A stretch of DNA of 26,968 bases, taken from positions 1 through 26,968 of the forward strand of contig CAZOKE010000013.1 of the NCBI GenBank assembly GCA_964580495.1. Direction: 5' to 3'. The notes under the pieces were generated by a model that was not told where the DNA came from, ran no database searches, and saw only the letters and a list, made by a program, of their open reading frames with translations. Positions 14,837 through 21,637 of the stretch are shown one piece after another; within the stretch, counting starts at the first letter, position 1, and each line of letters starts with the position of its first letter. Source of the stretch: JAIFWV01 sp964580495. GTDB taxonomy: Bacteria > Patescibacteriota > Doudnabacteria > UBA920 > O2-02-FULL-48-8. The translations under genes were made by a program, and so were the position numbers.

Positions 14837-15828
14837 CAAAACCCTCCGATGTTGGCTATTTCGGCTTTGATTGCCGGATGTGATTCGTAATTTTCTATCG
14901 CAATATCATCAAACTTAAAATCATCTATACTTTTTATTGCAGGATTTAATTTGAGATTTGGAAAAGGCTTGGGTTCACGCGTTAGTTGGAGCTTTACTTG
15001 CTCAAAATGGTTGGAGTAAATATGGGCATCACCGAAAAAATGGACAAACTCTCCAGGCTCGATTCCGGTTACTTGTGAAATCATCATAAGCAGCAATGCA
15101 TAACTGGTAATGTTAAACGGGACTCCCAGAAATGAATCAGCGCTTCGTTGAAATAGTCCCAAGTTCAATTTATTGTTGACCACAGCTAATTGAAAAGTCG
15201 TATGGCAAAAAGGAGGAACTTCGTTCGCATTCCCTTTCGATGCCATGGCGTAAATGTAGTCTGGATTCCATGCGGAAACCACATAGGATTTTCTATATGG
15301 TTTTGATTTTAACCCTTCGATTACCCAGCCAAGTTGGTCAATCAAATGCCCGTCTGACCCGGGCCAGCGCCTCCACATTTTTCCATAAGCCATAATCAAA
15401 TCGCCCCAGTTCTTCACAAAATCACTTTCTGCAGGCTCCGCTTTTAGCTTGGCAATAAAGTCATCCTGTGACATATCGGCAAGCCCGGCTTGTGTGCATT
15501 GTTTATGGTATCTCTTCCAGGCCCAGTCGTCCCAGATGTGCACGTCATTATCTACAAGATATTTGATATTTGTAGACCCTGATAAGAACCAAAGCAATTC
15601 GTGAATAATGCCGCGTATAAAAACTTTTTTTGTGGTTAATACCGGGAAGCCTTTAGATAAATCAAAACGGATCATACGCCCATATACCGAACGTATAAAT
15701 GGAGGCTCTTCGCCTTTCTTCTTGTATTCTTCCAAAATTTCAGGCGTAAAAAACAGCGGCTTGTCTGAACCGTTATCTAAAATATCTTTCAGGAGATCTA
15801 AATACTGATATTCAGGATGCTTTTCCAT
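14836..15828 (-). CDS. thyA: Thymidylate synthase
   Basis: A 330-aa folate-dependent enzyme that methylates dUMP to dTMP. The N-terminal dUMP-binding region reads FIRSVYGRMIRFDLSKGFPVLTTKK. The catalytic cysteine is C208 in VPPFCHTTFQ (classical form PPCH; here one Phe is inserted before Cys). QRSADSFLGVPFNITSYALL and HFFGDAHIYSNHFEQ are the nucleotide- and folate-binding segments. The frame is open upstream to 16026, but those residues overlap the CYTH gene and have no similarity to ThyA. The true start is ATG 15828, one base after the CYTH stop (TAATATG). No SD is present. Confidence 0.96.
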   Translation of the reverse strand: MEKHPEYQYLDLLKDILDNGSDKPLFFTPEILEEYKKKGEEPPFIRSVYGRMIRFDLSKGFPVLTTKKVFIRGIIHELLWFLSGSTNIKYLVDNDVHIWDDWAWKRYHKQCTQAGLADMSQDDFIAKLKAEPAESDFVKNWGDLIMAYGKMWRRWPGSDGHLIDQLGWVIEGLKSKPYRKSYVVSAWNPDYIYAMASKGNANEVPPFCHTTFQLAVVNNKLNLGLFQRSADSFLGVPFNITSYALLLMMISQVTGIEPGEFVHFFGDAHIYSNHFEQVKLQLTREPKPFPNLKLNPAIKSIDDFKFDDIAIENYESHPAIKAEIANIGGF

Positions 15829-15829
15829 A

Positions 15830-16501
15830 TTATTCAATATTAAAAACTTTGTCGGTCCCATAGTACTCATTCCAGTGGGCATTGTAGTAATCAAACATGC
15901 GTGCCAAGCGGTCTTGCGGAAGTTCGGTAGCGCCCAGCAGCTGCATGTTGTTACGGATCTCAATTTTGAATGCTTCGACTTGAGACGGATCATTCGCGAC
16001 TTTTTCGAATTCCGCCAGGTAACCATAGCCGGCGTTTTTGTCGATGGTCACGTTCATGCCTCGGTATTTAAACTCTTGCCGCTCCCGAGACCATTTGGAG
16101 AGATATTCAAATCCGGATTTAAGCAGCATCTCGTCTAGCTGTTCAAGCGGCATGTCCACTTTTGCCTCGAACTCCATGCGCGCTGTGCCATTGGAACTTG
16201 TGGTGTCGTCTTGCGCGGCTTTGATAACGAGAATCGTGGCAATTTCCGTTCGCCTGGTCCGGACAGAAAAATCAGCCACGAATGAGGTTAATTTTTCGAA
16301 CTGCTTTTGCAGAGGAAGTTCAATGTGCGGCTTTACATATCCATAGAGCATCTTGAGGTTGCCGCCTTTGAAGTAGTGATTTAGTTGTTTGTGGCTTCCG
16401 AGCGATTCGAAAGTGGGATCAGCTTTCATTTTTTCCAACAGCTTATCCGCATTCGCTTTTTCTCCAAGCAATGATTTTATTTCAACTTCGTATGAATCCA
16501 T
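15830..16501 (-). CDS. CYTH-domain (triphosphate tunnel) protein
   Basis: A 223-aa protein. EVEIK at residues 5-9 is the ExExK hallmark of the CYTH superfamily (CyaB adenylate cyclase, thiamine triphosphatase). Later charged strands fit the beta-tunnel: VRTRR, MEFEAKVDM, YRGMNVTIDKNAG and YLAEFEKV. Members bind a triphosphate and divalent metals inside the tunnel. The protein lies between dcd and thyA, coupled to both (TGATG with dcd, TAATATG with thyA), which suggests a nucleotide triphosphate substrate. This is an inference. A residual adenylate cyclase or tripolyphosphatase role is equally open. The start is ATG 16501; a TTG at 16510 is less likely. Confidence 0.82.
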   Translation of the reverse strand: MDSYEVEIKSLLGEKANADKLLEKMKADPTFESLGSHKQLNHYFKGGNLKMLYGYVKPHIELPLQKQFEKLTSFVADFSVRTRRTEIATILVIKAAQDDTTSSNGTARMEFEAKVDMPLEQLDEMLLKSGFEYLSKWSRERQEFKYRGMNVTIDKNAGYGYLAEFEKVANDPSQVEAFKIEIRNNMQLLGATELPQDRLARMFDYYNAHWNEYYGTDKVFNIE

Positions 16502-17064
16502 CAATCCCAATTCCCCGCGCTTTCAATTGTTTTTGACTGATCTTTATAAAAAGATTGGCTTCGTTCCGTATAGCCTGTGGTTTCTGTGGAAATTTGTTCA
16601 AAGATCATTTGGCAAACCCGAATCTCCGGGTATAGTGCAATCGGCAAGACGCCTATGTTGGTTATTTCCAAAACCAATTTTCCTCTCCATCCTGGATCGA
16701 ATTTGCCCGCGGTTGAATGTACGACCAAACCAATCCGGCCAAGAGATGATTTGCCTTCCAGCCTGCCGGCAAGATAATTCGGTATTTCCAAATGCTCCAA
16801 GGTTGAAGCTAACACAAATTCCCTGGGATGAAGGATAAATTGTTCGTCGGTTTTCTTTGTGACCTCGCGGGTGATTTGCTTAAAAGTATTTGGGTCTTTA
16901 ACGTCAATGTATGGGTGATTTGAAGTCCCGAACACGAGGAAGTCGTGCCCCAACCTGAAATCCAACGAAACGGGACCCAAGGCTTTGTCGAGATCCGGCA
17001 TAGGATCGATTTTTATATCCCCTTTTTCTATCAATTTTTTGATGTCTTTATCGGAAAGGATCAT
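16501..17064 (-). CDS. dcd: dCTP deaminase (possibly bifunctional deaminase/dUTPase)
   Basis: A 187-aa trimeric enzyme that makes dUTP from dCTP. The core reads LAGRLEGKSSLGRIGLVVH, then STAGKFDPGW and GKLVLEITN with the catalytic Glu. The C-terminal YTERSQSFYKDQ is the lid that closes on the phosphates. The HSTAG stretch resembles the bifunctional DCD-DUT enzymes of Mycobacterium (HSTAGFIDPGF) more than E. coli Dcd (HVTAHRIDPGW), so it may go on to dUMP. It is first in the dTMP operon behind a promoter that starts just after the rplA terminator. Confidence 0.93.
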   Translation of the reverse strand: MILSDKDIKKLIEKGDIKIDPMPDLDKALGPVSLDFRLGHDFLVFGTSNHPYIDVKDPNTFKQITREVTKKTDEQFILHPREFVLASTLEHLEIPNYLAGRLEGKSSLGRIGLVVHSTAGKFDPGWRGKLVLEITNIGVLPIALYPEIRVCQMIFEQISTETTGYTERSQSFYKDQSKTIESAGNWD

Positions 17065-17087
17065 GGTTTATTCTTAATTCTTTTAGC

Positions 17088-17116
17088 ATTTTAGCACATA
17101 AATATCTTTACAAAAA
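17088..17116 (-). promoter_or_regulatory. Promoter of the dcd-CYTH-thyA-folA operon
   Basis: Minus strand: TTTTTG (17116-17111), 17 bases, TGC-TAAAAT with the -10 at 17093-17088 (extended -10). The -35 is made by the T-tract of the rplA terminator. The leader is about 17 bases without an SD. Confidence 0.55.
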
Positions 17117-17145
17117 CAAACGCCTCATGCTTTGTGAGGCGTTTG
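17111..17145 (-). terminator. Terminator of secE-nusG-rplK-rplA
   Basis: CAAACGCCTCA (17117-17127) pairs perfectly with TGAGGCGTTTG (17135-17145) around seven bases. TTTGTTTTTG closes it on the minus strand. Confidence 0.9.
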
Positions 17146-17151
17146 AATGTG

Positions 17152-17784
17152 TTAGATTTTTACCTTTATCCCAGGTCCCATGGTTGAGTGGATGGTGACG
17201 GAAGAAATATATTCTTTTTTGAGTCCCACAGGCTTAGCGGCTTGGAGTGCTTCCATGAAAGACTTAAAGTTCTCCAAAAGATCTTTGGAGTCCAAATTGC
17301 TTTTTCCAAGCGCCATGTGGACATTGCCGGATTCATCATTTTTAAATTCAGTTTTGCCAGAAGCAAATTCCTTGGCTGCTTTCTCCACGTCAGGTGCTAC
17401 TGTGCCCGTTTTTGGGTTTGGCATTAAGCCCCTAGGTCCCAAAATTTTGGCGATAGTTGCAAGCTTGGGCATGATCGACGGGTCGGCAATCGCGATATCA
17501 AAATCTATCTTTTCTGTTTCCTTGATTTTTTTGATCAATTCTTCACCTTCAGCACCTTTAAAAATTGCAACTCTCTTGGTTTTGCCGGTGGCATGAGGAA
17601 AAGTAACGGTGGCTCGAACTGTTTGGTCAGTTTTTTTGGGATCAATGCCGAGCTTGGCGTGCGCTTCAATATTGCCTACAAACTTCGTAGTGGAGGTTTT
17701 CTTCGCAAGCTCAATTGCCTCTTCGGCTGAATATGTTTTTGCCGAATCTATTTCTTTTTGCGCGTTTACAAATCTCTTGCCCAT
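17152..17784 (-). CDS. rplA: 50S ribosomal protein uL1
   Basis: A 210-aa uL1 that builds the L1 stalk and helps E-site tRNA release. It shows MGKRFVNAQKEID, FVGNIEAHAKLGIDPKK, ILGPRGLMPNPKTGT and the C-terminal SVTIHSTMGPGIKVKI. About 20 residues shorter than E. coli L1, mainly at the N-terminus. A good SD (AAAGGAG) precedes ATG 17784. In many bacteria L1 also represses its own operon by binding the mRNA. The 134-base rplK-rplA spacer with repeats and an N gap is the place to look for that here. Confidence 0.97.
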   Translation of the reverse strand: MGKRFVNAQKEIDSAKTYSAEEAIELAKKTSTTKFVGNIEAHAKLGIDPKKTDQTVRATVTFPHATGKTKRVAIFKGAEGEELIKKIKETEKIDFDIAIADPSIMPKLATIAKILGPRGLMPNPKTGTVAPDVEKAAKEFASGKTEFKNDESGNVHMALGKSNLDSKDLLENFKSFMEALQAAKPVGLKKEYISSVTIHSTMGPGIKVKI

Positions 17785-17918
17785 AATTTACTCCTTTGCG
17801 GTAATAACGCTCTTCANNNNNNNNNNATTAACGTAATTCGTTATTCGGTAGCGCCGTGAGTGGCGTTTTTACACTGCCGTTAAACGCTTTCCGGTACGCA
17901 CCGCACCACCGCTAAACG
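17785..17918 (-). promoter_or_regulatory. rplK-rplA spacer with repeats and an assembly gap
   Basis: Minus strand: two copies of AGCGTTTA(G/A)CGG, a hairpin CGCC/GGCG flanked by AAAAA, and TAACG-AATTA-CGTTA next to a 10-N gap at 17817-17826. Across the gap CGTTATT and AATAACG could pair. It may be an L1 autoregulatory site, but the known L1 motif is not clear, and the gap hides part of it. Confidence 0.3.
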
Positions 17919-18341
17919 CTATTTTATCTCCACTCCCATCGATCTCGCCGTACCTGCCACAATCTTTTCTGCCATTTCAATCGAATTGGCATTCAGATCT
18001 GGCATTTTTTGCTCTGCTATCGCCCGCAATTGGGCTTTGGATATGGATCCAACTTTGTTCTTCAAAGGATTGCCAGAACCTTTTTCCAAACCAGCCGCTT
18101 TGCGGATGAGTACCGAGGCAGGCGGCGTCTTGAGCACAAAGCTATACGTCCGATCTTCGTAGATCGTAATCTCCGCAGGGATAATAGTTTCGCCCATGGA
18201 AGCCGTGCGGTCATTAAAATCTTTTACCAGCTGGGCCAAATTCAAACCGTGGGGACCAAGCACTGTTCCAACCGGCGGAGCTGGAGTCGCTTTGCCGGCA
18301 GGAAGCTGAATCTTTACAATTGTCTTTACTTTTTTAGCCAT
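17919..18341 (-). CDS. rplK: 50S ribosomal protein uL11
   Basis: A 140-aa uL11, base of the GTPase-activating stalk. It shows KIQLPAGKATPAPPVG, LGPHGLN and FNDRT in the N-terminal domain. TPPASVLIRKAAG and the C-terminal ARSMGVEIK mark the RNA-binding domain. Length is normal (about 141 aa). An AAAGG is eight bases ahead of the ATG. It follows nusG by 39 bases in the universally conserved secE-nusG-rplK-rplA order. Confidence 0.98.
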   Translation of the reverse strand: MAKKVKTIVKIQLPAGKATPAPPVGTVLGPHGLNLAQLVKDFNDRTASMGETIIPAEITIYEDRTYSFVLKTPPASVLIRKAAGLEKGSGNPLKNKVGSISKAQLRAIAEQKMPDLNANSIEMAEKIVAGTARSMGVEIK

Positions 18342-18380
18342 ATGAGTTACCTTTCATTCCTTAAGAAGCGTCGGAATGTA

Positions 18381-18926
18381 TTAAATCTTTTTAATCTGCA
18401 AAAAATCTAATTCTAACGGAGTTTCGCGCCCGAAAATTGAAACCAAAACTTTTACCTTGCCTTTTTCATCGTCAATCTCCGAAACTTTTCCTTCATAATC
18501 CTTAAACGGACCGTCCATAATTCGCACCAAGTCATTGGTCCGGACATCGATTTTGTACTTCGGCTCTTCTACTCCCATGCGCTTCTGCAGCGAATTGATT
18601 TCGGTTTCGGAAATCGGTGTTGGGATTGTGCCGGACCCGACGAATCCCGTGACATTGGGCGTGTTGCGCACAACATACCACGAATCATCAGTGACAATCA
18701 TTTCCACCAAGACGTAGCCAGGAAAAATCTTTTCCTCAACTGTTACGCGCTTGCCGTCCTTGATCTTAATCTTCTTTTCTTTAGGCACCATGACATTAAA
18801 AATCTTGTCTTCCATGCCCATGGACTCAATACGCTGTTTGAGGTTGAAGGCTACGCTGTCCTCGTACCCGGAATAGGTGTGCAAAACATACCAATGCTTT
18901 TCACCGGTGACTTGCTGCCTGGCCAT
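18381..18926 (-). CDS. nusG: Transcription elongation/antitermination factor NusG
   Basis: A 181-aa NusG. The NGN domain opens KHWYVLHTYSGYED and includes FPGYVLVEM and NTPNVTGFVG. The C-terminal KOW domain reads GPFKDYEGKVSEID. It binds RNA polymerase and links it to Rho or the ribosome. The ATG follows the secE stop codon directly (TAAATG), and AAAGGAG lies a few bases upstream within the end of secE. Length is normal. Confidence 0.98.
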   Translation of the reverse strand: MARQQVTGEKHWYVLHTYSGYEDSVAFNLKQRIESMGMEDKIFNVMVPKEKKIKIKDGKRVTVEEKIFPGYVLVEMIVTDDSWYVVRNTPNVTGFVGSGTIPTPISETEINSLQKRMGVEEPKYKIDVRTNDLVRIMDGPFKDYEGKVSEIDDEKGKVKVLVSIFGRETPLELDFLQIKKI

Positions 18927-19121
18927 TTAAACTCCTTTGTGGTTAATGGCGTATTCGATCAGTTTGGTTAATCCATAATCAGCCGCGCCCAAAAAACCGG
19001 CCACAACTAAAGAGATCACAATAACCCCGATGGTCATGCGGATAGTGCTTTGGCGCGAAGGCCAGACGACTTTTAGGAGCTCATTTTTGGCTTCTTTAGC
19101 AAATTGCCAAGGATTTGTCAT
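18927..19121 (-). CDS. secE: Preprotein translocase subunit SecE
   Basis: A 64-aa single-spanning clamp subunit of SecYEG. The amphipathic cytoplasmic helix is followed by the conserved ELLKVVWPSRQST and one TM segment (about residues 28-50). This is the minimal form typical of most bacteria outside the gamma-proteobacteria. No SD precedes ATG 19121; the leader carries a strong hairpin. Confidence 0.96.
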   Translation of the reverse strand: MTNPWQFAKEAKNELLKVVWPSRQSTIRMTIGVIVISLVVAGFLGAADYGLTKLIEYAINHKGV

Positions 19122-19160
19122 ATAAAAAGTTAATTGTTTGATGTTGAATTTTGCCTTTTT

Positions 19161-19182
19161 TAAAAGCCCTTGCGGGCTTTTA
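19161..19182 (-). promoter_or_regulatory. 5'-terminal leader hairpin of the secE operon
   Basis: TAAAAGCCC (19161-19169) and GGGCTTTTA (19174-19182) form a nine-bp stem with a four-base loop. On the minus strand it begins about four bases after the predicted start (about 19186). Only four T lie in the 3' arm, then A-rich sequence, so it looks more like a 5' cap hairpin or weak attenuator than a full terminator. Confidence 0.45.
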
Positions 19183-19192
19183 ATATGGTTTA

Positions 19193-19220
19193 ATTATACA
19201 CAATTTCCAAAGTTTTGCAA
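19193..19220 (-). promoter_or_regulatory. Promoter of secE-nusG-rplK-rplA
   Basis: Minus strand: TTGCAA (19220-19215), 16 bases, perfect TATAAT (19198-19193). Confidence 0.75.
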
Positions 19221-19236
19221 GCCTATATAAGATTAA

Positions 19237-19635
19237 CTACTTAGCCAGCTGAATGGTGGCAGCAGAGTAGGTTTTGTCATTTGGGCTAAAAGTCGGGTCC
19301 AAAATAACCGTAGATCCGGCCTTAAAATCCAGGATAACTGCCGGGACTAAAACCAAATTTTTATCTTGGAGCGTCTGCTTCATCAGCTTGGTCTGTGCTG
19401 TAATTTTGGTGCTGCCAGAAAACCCTGTTCCCGTGACAAATCCCATGCTATCGGAATTTACCGACGTCACCTTTGCAAACATAAGCTGTTTGGCCACAGA
19501 AGCATTTTGTGAATTGGAAGAATTGGAAGTAATTGAAGTAGTCGCTGGCTTAGGAGCTCTTTTCAGCGCATAGAATACTCCCCCAACAACAATAACGACT
19601 AGTATTAAATAAATTAAATATTTTTTCATTGGCAT
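19237..19635 (-). CDS. Small membrane-anchored extracytoplasmic protein
   Basis: A 132-aa protein. One N-terminal TM helix (about residues 5-24) is followed by a Ser/Asn/Thr-rich linker and a beta-rich domain (FAKVTSVNSDSMGFVTGTG, TKITAQTKLMKQ), which resembles small OB-like domains such as DUF5666. ATG 19635 has AAGGA five bases upstream. ATG 19629, in frame two codons on, forms an ATGA overlap with the upstream stop. The start choice is open. It is last in a four-gene operon from 21559. The three short proteins of this operon look related in plan, though similarity to the other two is weak. Confidence 0.7.
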   Translation of the reverse strand: MPMKKYLIYLILVVIVVGGVFYALKRAPKPATTSITSNSSNSQNASVAKQLMFAKVTSVNSDSMGFVTGTGFSGSTKITAQTKLMKQTLQDKNLVLVPAVILDFKAGSTVILDPTFSPNDKTYSAATIQLAK

Positions 19636-20690
19636 GTAAGTCCTTGTGATGAAGGGGTTACTGTTGCGGCTAATCCCGCTATGACTGCTGCGGTAACAGA
19701 GTAAGTGCTGTTGCAGGGTACGCTATAACTTTGAGAAGTGCCAGTACCCGGCCAAGATCCCCCGCTGCTGTTTTGGAGTGTCCAGGTGGTTGATCTGTCG
19801 GCAGAGACATTAACTGTGCCGCAACTATTTGCGTAAGTTATTGTAAACCAAATAGTACTATTGGCTCCTAAATAGGCATTTGCCGGAGAAACTGATGGCG
19901 TAAGGCACGCATTGCTTCCGGGGGTGACACTGTAGGTTCCCGTAGGCTCGCCGCCAAAACAACTTTGGTTTGATCCGACCCAACTGGTCGGGCCATTTAC
20001 CGTATATGCCGGTGCATTGTTTTGTATGTTAACACAAACCGTTCCGGTGGGCGCCGCACAGCTTCGGCTCAAGCTGACAGAAACGTTGGTGCTGCCGCCA
20101 TGCGAGCCGCTTTGGTTTACCCCCGATGAACTATTATAACCGCCAGCAGACACACCCCATCCGACATTTGTAAATGTGTATACTCCGAAATTGGCAAACC
20201 CCGCGGCATCCGTTGTTCTGGTGGTACCATTTCCAAAATTCTGGTTGATATTTACAGTCGCCCCGGAAACTGCCCCGCCAGTGCAACCGTCGGTGACATA
20301 AAAATTAAGATTAGTAAAACAAGTTAAATTAACAGTAACGTTCGTGGGATCACCGCTGGCTGTCACAGAACCTGAATTGCTGCTGCAAGATCCGCCGCCC
20401 GAATTGCCATCAATGGAATAGCCAATAGTGGCTCCTTGATTGACGCCAAAGTTTGCAAAACCGCTGCCGTCGGTGTTCCTGGTTGTGCCGTTCCCAAAAT
20501 CTTGGTCAATGGTTACAGTTAGTCCTGACACGCCGCTGCCGCCCAAATCACGTACATAGAAGTTTAAGTTGACCATTGCTTGGGCATGCGCATTTCGGGT
20601 TTTATTGTAAGTCAAATGCCAAGCTCCATACACACCCAGCAATAAAATTGCAAAAATTAATATTTTTTTCATGATGTTGCTTTTAAACAT
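19626..20690 (-). CDS. Secreted protein with duplicated FGNGTTR beta domains and PEGA-like modules
   Basis: A 354-aa exported protein with an N-terminal hydrophobic signal (about residues 9-28, then AHAQA). Two direct repeats follow, each LNFYV.D...G..VSG..V.I.Q.FGNGTTR.TD..GFANFGV (about residues 41-90 and 127-180), resembling carboxypeptidase-regulatory-like Ig folds. Then come two modules of the kind found in the large paralogues: YTVNGPTSWVGSNQS..GTYSVTP...ITYANSCG, and VNVSADRSTTWTL..YSVT. At least ten Cys are present, so disulfides are possible. It has no C-terminal anchor and follows the upstream gene as TGATATG. The function is unknown; a surface or adhesive role is inferred. Confidence 0.72.
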   Translation of the reverse strand: MFKSNIMKKILIFAILLLGVYGAWHLTYNKTRNAHAQAMVNLNFYVRDLGGSGVSGLTVTIDQDFGNGTTRNTDGSGFANFGVNQGATIGYSIDGNSGGGSCSSNSGSVTASGDPTNVTVNLTCFTNLNFYVTDGCTGGAVSGATVNINQNFGNGTTRTTDAAGFANFGVYTFTNVGWGVSAGGYNSSSGVNQSGSHGGSTNVSVSLSRSCAAPTGTVCVNIQNNAPAYTVNGPTSWVGSNQSCFGGEPTGTYSVTPGSNACLTPSVSPANAYLGANSTIWFTITYANSCGTVNVSADRSTTWTLQNSSGGSWPGTGTSQSYSVPCNSTYSVTAAVIAGLAATVTPSSQGLTCQ

Positions 20691-20691
20691 A

Positions 20692-21165
20692 TCAATAATT
20701 GACTATGTCGACCTCAGTAGCAGAAAGCTTGCTTGACTTACTTGGGTCATCTTTGGTAGTAACTTGGACTTTGCTGTTTGCTTTTATATCAGAAAACTTG
20801 GCAGCAGATATGGAGACACCTTTTTGCGGAGAACCCATAAATTTCTTAAAGATTGTGGCACTGGTCACGGCAACACTGTACTGCTTTGTGCTAAGCTTTG
20901 AACCTACGTAAGCAGACATGGATAGCGTAAATTCACCAGTATTGATGTTTGAAGCGATGCCTTGCAGAGAATAACTGCTTACCGAACCCGGAGGAGAACC
21001 TGCCGTGGTTGATTGCTGCGTATTTTGTTGGTTAGTGTTTTGGTTTACAGTTTGTTTATTCTTTGTAAACATCCTTACCCCGGCGGCAATGATTAAAATA
21101 ACCAGCACAGCAACTACGGCGTATCCTATATTTTTTAAATTTGACGGTTGGGGTTGCTCATCCAT
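20692..21165 (-). CDS. Small membrane-anchored protein, paralogue of the 21167-21559 product
   Basis: A 157-aa protein. One TM helix (about residues 13-32) follows a short cytoplasmic N-terminus. A Gln/Asn/Thr-rich linker leads to a beta-rich domain outside the cell. It shares SSYSL.G and AAKFSDIKA.S with the protein upstream, so the two are paralogues. ATG 21165 lies one base after the upstream stop (TAATATG), without an SD. The role is not known. The family resembles DUF5666-like OB domains. Confidence 0.72.
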   Translation of the reverse strand: MDEQPQPSNLKNIGYAVVAVLVILIIAAGVRMFTKNKQTVNQNTNQQNTQQSTTAGSPPGSVSSYSLQGIASNINTGEFTLSMSAYVGSKLSTKQYSVAVTSATIFKKFMGSPQKGVSISAAKFSDIKANSKVQVTTKDDPSKSSKLSATEVDIVNY

Positions 21166-21166
21166 A

Positions 21167-21559
21167 TTACTTTAAGATAATGATTTTTGTTAGCCGGGCG
21201 TCCTGCCCACCTCTTAGGTCAGTCGTGGAATAAATAATTAGCTGGGAGCCAGCTTTGATGTCGCTGAATTTTGCTGCAACAAAACTGATCCCGGTTTTGC
21301 TTGATACTTCTTTTTGGATAAGCGTGGCGCTAGTAGCAACTGCGTCTTTCGAGGTTTTTTGGTCTGCCAATAAAAGTTCAAGCTTCATGCCGTTGATTGA
21401 AGTCACAGTCCCGTTCAGGGAATAACTGCTTACTGGAACCTTTTGTGTTGTTTGATTCTGATTGGTTCCGGTTTTTTTCAATTTCGGCAAATAGTAAATC
21501 AATGCCCCCACAACCACAATCAATAACAGAATGATTAAAGTTTTTTTCCATTTAAACAT
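21167..21559 (-). CDS. Small membrane-anchored protein, first gene of the envelope operon
   Basis: A 130-aa protein. A basic start (MFKWKK), one TM helix (about residues 7-25) and a Gln/Asn/Thr linker precede a compact beta-rich domain (SSYSLNGTVTSING, ISFVAAKFSDIKAGSQLIIY). Paralogue of the next gene. It stands behind a good promoter (21600-21628) and heads four coupled genes: two small anchored proteins, one large secreted protein and a third small anchored protein. No catalytic residues are evident. Confidence 0.72.
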   Translation of the reverse strand: MFKWKKTLIILLLIVVVGALIYYLPKLKKTGTNQNQTTQKVPVSSYSLNGTVTSINGMKLELLLADQKTSKDAVATSATLIQKEVSSKTGISFVAAKFSDIKAGSQLIIYSTTDLRGGQDARLTKIIILK

Positions 21560-21599
21560 ACATTTTGTGTCAGTTTCAGGTTTCTATCCCTTTGCACAT

Positions 21600-21628
21600 A
21601 TTATAAGACTAAAATTAAACAGAAACAA
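21600..21628 (-). promoter_or_regulatory. Promoter of the four-gene envelope operon
   Basis: Minus strand: TTGTTT (21628-21623), 17 bases, perfect TATAAT (21605-21600). The leader is about 35 bases without an SD. Confidence 0.65.
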
Positions 21629-21637
21629 TAAGGCGAA

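Noticed and set aside
15829..16026. An N-terminal extension of ThyA by 66 residues
   Set aside because: It overlaps the CYTH gene in another frame and has no ThyA similarity. ATG 15828 starts the conserved domain.
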